NCBI GenBank assembly: GCA_003049465.1
Contig: PYSS01000078.1
Span: 124,001-188,000, forward strand
Source of the DNA: Magnaporthiopsis rhizophila
Taxonomy: Eukaryota; Ascomycota; Sordariomycetes; Magnaporthales; Magnaporthaceae
Direction: 5' to 3'
Length of the DNA: 64,000 bases
Within the stretch, counting starts at the first letter, position 1. Each line of letters opens with the position of its first letter. The notes beneath the pieces were generated by a model. That model had not been told where the DNA came from, did not search any database, and saw only the letters and a list, made by a program, of their open reading frames with translations. A program made the position numbers and the translations under genes. Positions 11,597 to 19,680 of the stretch are shown here, piece by piece.

Positions 11597-12363
11597 TTGG
11601 CTTAGGTCGAATCATATAATGACAACTGAGCCACTTCGGGGGAAGTTTAATCAAATGTTGACAGCATCGGTTAAGAGAGCCCGTAGTTTGCTTCTTTGGA
11701 GAAGTCTCCGCTGCTGTACTGCACCGGCGACCAAAAAGCTGATCTTATTGCAATTTCCAGCCTCTGCGCATTAGCTTGCCTAAATAGGCGGCTGCAGCTT
11801 ACTGCCACCGCCATTAAAAACTCCTGTACCTTGGCAGTCTTGACACTCTGGTTGGTTCTGTAGGCATATCTAGGATGCCAGACAGCCTGCTAACTGCCGC
11901 CTCTCGCACCGCGAGTGGACAAAACGACCGGTCGACCCCGTCTGATGCAAATGAAGCGCAATATCTGGGGTCCCGTTTCGGGTTTCCGTTCCGCCTCCCG
12001 GCCTCACTAACGCGGCAGGCCTCCCGGCCTCACTAACGCGGCAGGCCCACCGGCCTCGCTAACGCGGCTGGCCCAATAATGCACTTTCCAGTACGCCCGG
12101 TCAGTTAGTCCAGTGAACGGATTCGTCTCGTTGCAGCGGAGAGCCGGGCCGACCTACGCTACATGGTAGAAATGCCCAAGCCATGGACCCCATCAGGAAA
12201 GCTCACCCACCATTCTCCTGTTCTGGCGTACATATATGCTGGCCAAGGCAACCTGACAATTGCAGCCGTAACTCTCACCCAGCTCCTTGATCACGCGTGG
12301 TCTAATCGCCCAATTGTCCCCACCGATACTAGTGCGAGATACACACACACGTGCTGAAGGGAC
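11597..12363. promoter_or_regulatory. Divergent intergenic region between GCH1 and fusion gene
   Basis: This 767-bp spacer separates two divergently transcribed genes, so it should hold both promoters. It contains the 26-bp tandem repeat at 11993-12070. No TATA box stands close to either ATG. No coding frame in it looks real. Confidence 0.5.
11993..12070. repeat. 26-bp tandem repeat, three units
   Basis: Three head-to-tail units of 26 bp lie at 11993-12018, 12019-12044 and 12045-12070. The first two are identical and the third differs at about three positions. Each contains CTCACTAACGCGGC or a close variant. Placement within a divergent promoter makes repeated regulator binding possible, but no known motif is recognised. 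Confidence 0.85.
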
Positions 12364-15300
12364 ATGGCCACTCTCGACTCTCTAAAGCGGGCCCTTGGGC
12401 AGAAAGCCGCGGCGACGGCGGCGTCCCCGAAGCAGTCGTTGTCCGATCCACAATACAGCGCTGGCTTCGATATCTTGATGCGGGGCTCGGGCTGGATGAC
12501 GTACCGGGACTTCATTATTCCTCAACTATCTCAGCTGCTTGCGCCACTCTTCAACTCGCGTACTCATATCTCTGCGCTAGAAATCGGACCCGGCCCGAAG
12601 AGCATATTTGGACATCTCCCCGGCCATCTGAGACGGAAGTTCGGGAGATACGCTGCATTTGAGCCTAACGGCTCGTTTGCTACAAGATTGGAGGAATGGC
12701 TTCACTCTACATCGAGGACGGAGTCCCCACTGCCCTGTCTGGAAAGACCGCCCGACATCCATCGAAGCCCTTTCGTTCTGGACAGCAATACAGGAAGCGG
12801 TACCGGTACGGGTGCGAGCGACGAAGACGAGAAATTCGACATCATCCTGTTCTGCCACAGCATGTACGGCATGAAACCCAAACGAAAGTTCATCGAACGG
12901 GCGCTGGACATGCTTATTGAGCGGCCAGAAGGCGGAATGGTGGTAGTTTTCCATCGCGACGGGACCCTGGATCTCGACGGCTTGGTGTGCCATCGAACGG
13001 CTTCTTTCCCCACCGGGGTCGTTTGTGTGGCAGATGATGACGAGGTATTGGACTATTTCGCTCCTTTCATCGCGGGGTTTGTCATGCAGGATAAGGACGT
13101 GGACAAAGCTATCCGAGTCGAGTGGCGCGAGGTGTGCCGCGCCTTGGGTCGTCGTGAGGAAGCCCATCCAGACCATCTCTTGTTCAGCTCGCCGAACGTT
13201 ATGGCTGCCTTTACCCAACGTGCGACCAGGTTGCCGGAGCTGATAGTGCAGGTGCCATTGGGGAAGGGGGACAAGCCGGTTAAAAGCCGGCAGGCTCGCC
13301 TCCACCGTCCCGCTTCGATTATCAGGCCGACAGAGGTTCGACACGTCCAGCAGTGCGTTCGATGGGCTCTGAAGCACGGGGTCAACCTGACTGTCGTCGG
13401 TGGAGGTCATAGCGGCCACTGTCTCTGGCCCAATGTTGTCTCTATCGAAATGAGCGCCTTCGACCAAGTACACATTCTCGGGGAAGATGGAGGAGAGTCC
13501 GGTTCCAATTCCGGTTCATTGGTCGTCGCCGAGGCCGGCTCCAAAACTGGGGATATCATCCAAAAGACCATGGCGGCGGGCCTAACAGTGCCCCTGGGAT
13601 CCCGCCCAAGTGTCGGCGCGGGGTTGTGGCTTCAGGGCGGCATCGGCCACCTGACTAGGTTGCACGGGCTCGCGTGTGACGCCATCATCGGTACCGTGAT
13701 GGTCAGCGTCGACTCTGGCCGGGTCCTCTGCGTCGGCAGTGTACCAAGTCAACACTGCCCGATTGGTGCCGTCCGCCCGGAAAACGAAATCGATCTATTG
13801 TGGGCGATAAAAGGCGCTGGGACCAACGTTGGCATCGTGATCAGCGTTACGTTCAAGGCTTACGAGGCTCCGACCTACTCGATTCGAAATTGGGTTGTTC
13901 CGCTCGCCAACAAACTCGAGGCACGGCTCAGGCTCAGCAATTTTGATGAGTTCATCGCCAGGAGGCTCCCCAGGAATTGTTCTGCAGACGCGTATCTGTA
14001 CTGGGATGCCGGCCAGCTGCATCTTGGCGTGACTCAGTTCGAAACTTCCACGACAAGACCTACTATCGAAACCCCGACGCCCACGCCTACACCTACGGCC
14101 GTGGGTACAATTTTGGGACCAGAAGGCAATTTCAAGTCTGTGGACGGCGTTGGTGTGTTCGAGGCCGAGATGTACATGTCTGGGATGCACGGAGGGCACG
14201 GCGGCGGCAAGACATCCTCGTTCAAGCGGTGTTTATTCTTAAAACACATCGGAGCGGTGAGCATCGCCGACATCTTGGTGGCCGCCATTGAAAGTCGCCC
14301 ATCGCCACTATGCTATCTCCATCTACTGCAAGGTGGCGGAGCGGTCGGCGAAGTGGGGGCCGAAGTCACTGCCTTCGGCTGCCGAGACTGGGAGTTTGCC
14401 TGCGTGGTTACTGGTGTCTGGCCCCGCGATCAAGATGGAACGGAAGCCGCTCGGGCTGCCGTGTCGTGGGTTTACGACGTCGCCATGGACTTATTGCCCC
14501 TGAGTTGCGGAGCTTACGGCGCCGACCTCGGGCCGGACCCTAGAGATGCCGCGCTGGCGGCCAAGGCTTTTGGACTAAACCGGCCGCGCCTAGCCCGTGT
14601 GAAACACAATGCGGACCCGCGCAATGTGCTGGCTTACGCCTGCCCACTCCCGAAAGCGCCGACGGAACAGAAGCTCATCGTTCTTGTCACGGGCGAAAGC
14701 GGCGCCGGCAAAGACTATTGCGCCGACATTTGGGTCTCCGTGTTCACCACATGTACCCACAAAGGCCTCTCGGCGCGCGCAGTCAGCATCAGCGATGCGA
14801 TCAAGCGAGAATATGCCGCGGCTACTCATGCCGACATAAATCGCCTGCTTTGGGACCGGGCGTACAAGGAGCAACACCGGCCAGCGTTGGATGCATTTTT
14901 CCACGCTCAGGTACAGCAACGCCCTCGGCTGCCAGAGGAGCATTTTCTAAATGTGGTGCATGCCGCCATGGATGTCGACGTACTGTTAGTTACGGGGATG
15001 AGAGACGAAGCGCCGGTTGCAGCCTTGTCGCATTTGGTGCCAGACAGCAGACTACTCGAAGTTCGCGTCAATGCTAGCGAAGAGACACGGCGAGTTCGAC
15101 GAGGATGCCACGGCAGCGATGTCGACGGCGACGACAACATAAACGGCAACAATGCCTTGGACTACTACCCCAGTCTCATCTTCGACAACGGCACGACCGG
15201 AGACGAGTCGGCGAAAAGATTCGCCGAACAGTACCTGATTCCTTTTTTTCACGAGGACTTGCAGCGACTGGCCAACATGGTGCGCTCGATACCCAGCTTT

Positions 15301-15834
15301 CCACACCCAGGTATCGAGTTCCGCCATGTACTCGGCATCTCTCAGCAGCCGGGTGGGCTGGCCCTGTGCGCGTCTTTGCTACGAACCCATTTCACTGGTG
15401 ACTGGACCAAAGTCGGTGTGGTGGCGTGTTGCGAGGCCGGCGGCTTTGTCTTTGCATCAGCGTTGGCATCGCGGGTTGATGTACCCTTGGCGCTGATTCG
15501 TCGGGCCGGCAAACTCCCCCCACCCACCGTTTCCACCGTCAAGTCCCCATCAAATATCTCATCTTTGGCATCCAACGATCCAAAGAATAGGTACGAGATG
15601 GACCGAGATTTGATTCCCAGAGGCGCGTCGGTGGTGGTGGTGGACGATGTGCTTGCCACCGGGGAGACGCTTTGTGCGGTCCTACGGCTATTAAATGAAG
15701 CTGGTATCGGTGCCGAGGATGTCAGCATCATGGTCGTGGCGGAGTTCCCGTTTCACCGTGGGCGGGCACTGCTGCGCCAGCGTGGTTTTGGCGGAATCAA
15801 TATTCAGAGCCTTTTAGTCTTTGCTGGTGCTTAG
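12364..15834 (+). CDS. Four-domain fusion: methyltransferase-like / FAD oxidase / P-loop kinase / APRT-like
   Basis: This single-exon gene encodes 1,156 residues. Residues about 35-270 resemble a Rossmann SAM-dependent methyltransferase, with ALEIGPGPKS at 81-90 as the SAM-binding loop. Residues about 305-765 are a PCMH/BBE FAD oxidase: the FAD loop VVGGGHSGH, then GGIGHLTRLHGL, and a C-terminal RVKHNADPRNVL of berberine-bridge type. Residues about 769-970 are a P-loop kinase (GESGAGKD, 777-784) with SISDAIKREYA and NASEETRR, resembling the animal-type phosphomevalonate kinase fold. Residues 972-1156 are an adenine-phosphoribosyltransferase-like domain, with FPHPGIEFRHV at 979-989 and the PRPP loop VVVDDVLATGET at 1091-1102. 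Each part is readable on its own, but the reaction is unknown. It diverges from GTP cyclohydrolase I. Confidence is high for the ORF and the last three domains, lower for the methyltransferase. Confidence 0.85.
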   Translation: MATLDSLKRALGQKAAATAASPKQSLSDPQYSAGFDILMRGSGWMTYRDFIIPQLSQLLAPLFNSRTHISALEIGPGPKSIFGHLPGHLRRKFGRYAAFEPNGSFATRLEEWLHSTSRTESPLPCLERPPDIHRSPFVLDSNTGSGTGTGASDEDEKFDIILFCHSMYGMKPKRKFIERALDMLIERPEGGMVVVFHRDGTLDLDGLVCHRTASFPTGVVCVADDDEVLDYFAPFIAGFVMQDKDVDKAIRVEWREVCRALGRREEAHPDHLLFSSPNVMAAFTQRATRLPELIVQVPLGKGDKPVKSRQARLHRPASIIRPTEVRHVQQCVRWALKHGVNLTVVGGGHSGHCLWPNVVSIEMSAFDQVHILGEDGGESGSNSGSLVVAEAGSKTGDIIQKTMAAGLTVPLGSRPSVGAGLWLQGGIGHLTRLHGLACDAIIGTVMVSVDSGRVLCVGSVPSQHCPIGAVRPENEIDLLWAIKGAGTNVGIVISVTFKAYEAPTYSIRNWVVPLANKLEARLRLSNFDEFIARRLPRNCSADAYLYWDAGQLHLGVTQFETSTTRPTIETPTPTPTPTAVGTILGPEGNFKSVDGVGVFEAEMYMSGMHGGHGGGKTSSFKRCLFLKHIGAVSIADILVAAIESRPSPLCYLHLLQGGGAVGEVGAEVTAFGCRDWEFACVVTGVWPRDQDGTEAARAAVSWVYDVAMDLLPLSCGAYGADLGPDPRDAALAAKAFGLNRPRLARVKHNADPRNVLAYACPLPKAPTEQKLIVLVTGESGAGKDYCADIWVSVFTTCTHKGLSARAVSISDAIKREYAAATHADINRLLWDRAYKEQHRPALDAFFHAQVQQRPRLPEEHFLNVVHAAMDVDVLLVTGMRDEAPVAALSHLVPDSRLLEVRVNASEETRRVRRGCHGSDVDGDDNINGNNALDYYPSLIFDNGTTGDESAKRFAEQYLIPFFHEDLQRLANMVRSIPSFPHPGIEFRHVLGISQQPGGLALCASLLRTHFTGDWTKVGVVACCEAGGFVFASALASRVDVPLALIRRAGKLPPPTVSTVKSPSNISSLASNDPKNRYEMDRDLIPRGASVVVVDDVLATGETLCAVLRLLNEAGIGAEDVSIMVVAEFPFHRGRALLRQRGFGGINIQSLLVFAGA

Positions 15835-16188
15835 GAAAGGGGGTTTCAGATTCTTGTTTGAAGAGCGACGACCCATGGGGGCTGCTGCCCGTTGCCAAAC
15901 CTAAGAGGAAGGGTAAAAACGCGGTGGAGGAGACCCCTCCAGCTCCAGCTCCGCCTCCCGAGCCGGAACCGGAACCCGAGCCGGAGCCGGAACCGGAGAA
16001 GATCGAAGAACCAATAGAAGAGAAAAAGGAACACTGTTAGGGATCTTCACCTACCAACGAGATAGGGCTGCGATAAAGTAAGCGTGATTTGACTACCAAA
16101 AGCTAGAGGACAAAGAAGGGAAGCGGTGCGTTGCCCCCTGCACGGGCCGAGCTGCAACGTCACTACCCATCTCCCCAACTGCCCCGTC
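15835..16188 (+). other. Intergenic; low-complexity Pro-Glu coding-like stretch
   Basis: Positions 15861-16040 form an open frame without an ATG, reading KSDDPWGLLPVAKPKRKGKN and then a (PE)n run ending EKKEHC. The DDPWG plus Lys/Arg-rich plus PE-repeat pattern resembles the low-complexity tails of some fungal proteins. It could be a relic 3' exon. No upstream exon was found, so no gene is called. Confidence 0.3.
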
Positions 16189-17981
16189 TTACTCCCGACA
16201 GACGTAGGATTGCCAGTCGTCTACATTCGGTCCGACAAGCACGGTAGTCTTGGGCCACGGGCAGATCTTCCTAGTCCTGTTGCTGCCGTCGGCCGGCGCA
16301 CTCCCAACCAGCTCCGTCGGGCCCCTGCCCGTCTCAACCCAGTCCACCAACATGTCGAGCGTGTTTTGCTTGCTGGGCACGTGCGGGTACGTCGCTGCCC
16401 CACCGCAATGCCCACCGCCTTGATCTCAAGTTAGCATTGCCGTGGGAGAAGATAGGGAAGCCGGAAGCAAGCGGGGGTAGAAGGAGAATTACCTGGTATC
16501 ATAAACAGGGACAGCCATTCCGCCCGATCCCCGCCCGTCACTCGGTCGACCTCGGTAAGGTGCTCGATCGGCCACGTCGCCGCGTTAAAGGGATCCGACC
16601 ACCCCTGGGTCACCAGGAGCTTCCCCCCGCCCGCCTTGAAGGAGCTCAGGTCATTGCTGATCGAGTCGATCAGGCTCCCGACCTTGGTGTCGAGAATATC
16701 CACATGCCGCGCCCAGTCAAAGGTGCTGCCGTTATAGCTCAGGTCGTCGAACACCATGTTTTGGAGCAGAGGCAGGGAAAAGGACAAAGACAGCGTCCCT
16801 TCCTGGTTCATCCACTCCGACTCGCTCCCAAAACCGAACCCGGGGTAGAGGCTGGCCCCCGAATCTGACCTGGCTGGACCCCCGTAAATCTTCTTAACTG
16901 CTGCGAGCTGCGGCGGCGTGAGGCAGCCCGACATGGCTCCGGCGGCGCAGGCGAGTGTACTGATGTCGAATTTGCACGCCAGAGGGTTTTCCAGGACCCT
17001 GTCTTTAACGCCGTCCAGCTCGTCGCACCGATCCAGAACAGCACTGTTGATTAGGCTGAGGGATTCTTGAGGCAAGAACGCCGAGCGCTGGGCGAAGGTC
17101 AGCCCAGCCGTCTTTGCACTTTGCTTCGGGGAAGGATGAGCCCACCAAAGTGGCCTGTTGGTTCCAAAGGAACGACAAAGCTAGGTGCGAATACCAGTTC
17201 CCGGGGCAGCCTGCGGCGATACCGTCGAATAGGTCGGGGTGGTACTCTGCTAGAGCGAAGCCTTGAGCGCCGCCCGTGGAACAGCCTTGGTAATAGCTGC
17301 GAGTCGGCGCTCTGCCATAGTAAGCAGCCGTGATATTCCGAGCTGGCGGCGTAAAGAGCGCGATCGAGTTGCGAATCCAGGCGAGGACCTGGTCGCGGTC
17401 GTGGAGATAGGGCAGCCGCACCCCGCCGGGATATGCGTTGCCTCCGTTGTTCTCCGATGCCCTGTGACCGCTGTCGCCTCCGGAAGTGGCGTAGCCCTTG
17501 TTCGTATTGTCTATCATGGCACGGTAGTCGATGCTGCCAGCCATGCCTCCATTGCCTGGCGTTCGATCTATGTCAGCCACGGTTCGGCGGTGGAGGATAG
17601 TAGCTGGGCGACTTGGGCTTCCAGGGGAAACTTACCGACGGCAAGGAATCTCCCATTGTAGGAGCTTGGCTGGGGCAGCCACACTTCAAAGAAGACGGTG
17701 TTGTTTATCGGGTACGCCACACTACCATTGACCCGGCAGAATGGGATACAGTTGGAAACACCCGATACAGTGAGCGAGCCAGCTGCGACCAAGACAGTTT
17801 GCACCAAGTTCACATCAGTGTGAAACGATTCGAGCAGTTGCGGAAGGGCGCCGCAATCAGGGCTGTCACGGATGGAAAAGGAGTTGGCGCGACACGGCTG
17901 GGCGATCGCCGCGAAGAGGCATGACCAAAAGAAGACGACGGAAATCATTGCGGCGCTAGTTCCAATGCAAACAGGCGGCAT
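16189..17981 (-). CDS. Tannase/feruloyl esterase family, secreted
   Basis: A predicted secreted serine esterase that cleaves ester bonds of phenolic acids in plant cell walls or tannins. Exons are 17636-17981, 17146-17555, 16493-17087 and 16189-16418, giving 526 residues. Introns are 80, 58 and 74 bp, the last two with CTGAC and CTAAC branch sites. The first acceptor was chosen because it restores the family motif FLAVGNGG. The N-terminus has a hydrophobic stretch ending AAIAQPCRA, a likely signal peptide. The catalytic Ser is S208 in GCSTGGAQG, the likely Asp lies in QGWSDPFNA (about residue 420), and the His is H454 in GGGHCGG. Cysteines next to the Ser and His form the CS-D-HC arrangement of this family. 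A short distance separates its start from the orphan fragment at 18072. Confidence 0.92.
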
Positions 17982-18071
17982 GTTGTGGGAGAAAACAAAA
18001 GCTACGCTGGATACTGCTCCCCAGGAACGCTGAGGTGAAGTTGGTCCTTGAACTGTCGGGCGGGGCACTAG

Positions 18072-19294
18072 CTCCGCGGCGAAGGCCCGGCCCAACTCGG
18101 CTTCAAATGCAACCTCGTATACACGTTTCTCCCGACCCCAGGAGCACAGGACCGGTACGGCCTTGAGTTTAACACACGATGCATCAGCCACGACCTCGAC
18201 GCGCAAACGCTCCAACGCCGGACAACGTACGGGAGCCTGCTCAATATCACCGTAGGCGCAGCCAGCCGCTCGGTCGGCGCGTTCCAGAACGACCTGCAGG
18301 AGGCCATCGGATACGATTTCAACGGCTGGCAGCTGGTCGCCGCCGCTCTCAACATTGCGGGCCGTGACATCGAGTATGGGAACGGCGGTACGCGCTCCCA
18401 CTACGCCAACGACCCTGACTCGGACGGAGAGGAGGAGCACGACAGCCCCCGGGGCTGCCGCGACTACGAGAGCGATAGGCCTGGCGACTGCGCCGACTGC
18501 CGTGTCTACTCCACTCAGAACCAGACGCTCGACCAGGAGTGCTTCGACACGCTCGCGCAGTGCGGCAGAGCCGCCGTGCCGATCCAGGTTGAGGGCATGC
18601 AGCCGGCCCCTAATTCACCTCTTTATCAGGATGAGCCACGTTAGCAGCCAGGCTCTGGTAATTCCCCTTCCTGCCCGTGTTTGGCTAACCAAACTATATA
18701 TATGCCTACCCAGGCCGCGATAGGGGCAGGAAAGTCCTCAGGCTGAGCGACCTGGTCATTGCGAAAGCGGCCTGGAGATTCGATCTGGACGAGTACGCCA
18801 TATGGGACCCTCGTGAGCGTGTTACGACCGACGCTACCAAGGGTGCCAGGGGTCAGGAGGGATGGGCCAAAATCCAGCAGGGAGCCTCATACCCCGCACC
18901 CAGGGTCACGTGACACCAGGTCACGCGACAACAGTGATATGTCGATCGCAGGAAGTATCAAACGAAGCACTGGCGATACTTGCGATACCCTCAAAGGAGG
19001 TCGTATCACCAGTAGCACGGCCTTAAGGAAACTAGATAAAAGGTCAAACCGACGGTATATAAGGGAAGGGCCCCCCTTTGGATAGAATAGCCTTGACTGA
19101 AGCTTCGGCATTAGTCAACCTAAATTAGCTCCAAGGCATCCCCTCAGGCAAGCAATCAAGACTACTATTCTACCAGACCTCTTCTGATCACGTGCAAAGC
19201 GACCTTGCAACCCAGCACTGCTCACTGCCTCCCTTGAAAGTGTCCTACCCTAGGAATAAAAGGCCTGTTGGTAATAAAGCGGCGGGGCTTTTAG
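18072..19294 (+). pseudogene. Orphan gene fragment interrupted near its end by a solo LTR
   Basis: An open frame runs from 18072 (after a TAG) to 18639. A 74-bp GT-AG intron follows (18640-18713, branch GGCTAACC), then an exon from 18714 to the solo LTR at 18820. Across the LTR and its 5-bp duplication the frame continues for a few codons to TAG at 19292-19294. The product has no ATG at its front. It reads QLGFKCNLVYTFLPTPG, DLQEAIGYDFNGWQL, a Cys-containing acidic middle, and FDLDEYAIWDPRER before the LTR. I do not recognise the family. Its 5' end appears lost against the tannase gene start, or an upstream exon is missing. Coding-like GC and a sensible intron argue that it was once a real gene. 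Confidence 0.55.
18820..19276 (+). mobile_element. Solo LTR of the TGTTACGACC gypsy family, little RIP
   Basis: The 457-bp segment starts TGTTACGACC, like the LTRs at 59591 and (reversed) 7219. It shares with them the blocks TCAACCTAAATTAGCTCC, GGCAAGCAATCAAG-like, CGACCTTGCAACCCAGCACTG-like and GGAATAAAA. It ends GGTAATA where the right-end LTR ends TGTAACA. It is flanked by GAGCG (18815-18819) and AAGCG (19277-19281), a 5-bp target-site duplication with one mismatch. Unlike the relatives at the window ends, it keeps normal GC content. Confidence 0.75.
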
Positions 19295-19439
19295 AAGCAT
19301 ATGGCCGATATTACCCTGGCGATTATAGGCGCTGTGGAACGTAACGGCGGTTATTTATGTAGTATTTTGCTTATATTAAACTTAATTAAAAATGCTTAAG
19401 CAAAATCGCAGCAGGAAAGAAGCTTAAGATCGGGTTTAA

Positions 19440-19680
19440 ACGATATGACCAAGAAAGGAATTAAGCTGGAAAGATAGTCGGACCTTTTTATTCGTAGCTG
19501 CTATTGCAAGGTAGAGGTGCCTGCAGTAATTACACTTAATAGATTGATTTATCTCCCTGTCTCTCTTAGTAAAGGAAATGGGTGTGAGTAGGAGACTCTC
19601 TGGCTCTATATATACAGGTGCGCCACAAGGGTAGCGAGCACTCGCCGACCTCGGCCGTGGCCGGGCTAGGCTCTGTAACA
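19440..19680 (-). repeat. LTR-like repeat, possibly Copia-type
   Basis: On the minus strand the segment starts TGTTACAGAGCC at 19680. It carries a TATATATAGAGCC promoter-like box about 90 bp in, a CCATTTCCTTTACTAAGAG stretch, and ends near CTCTACCTTGCAATAGCAG. This layout (TG start, early TATA, polypyrimidine before the end) is that of a short LTR. No target duplication or internal coding region was found, so the call is weak. Confidence 0.35.

Noticed and set aside
12577..13473. 298-codon minus-strand open frame
   Set aside because: It lies antisense within the fusion gene and shows no motif.
17568..18440. Extended N-terminus for the tannase (from 18440)
   Set aside because: The upstream part has no ATG next to a signal peptide and overlaps a better plus-strand coding frame; the ATG at 17981 starts the hydrophobic leader.
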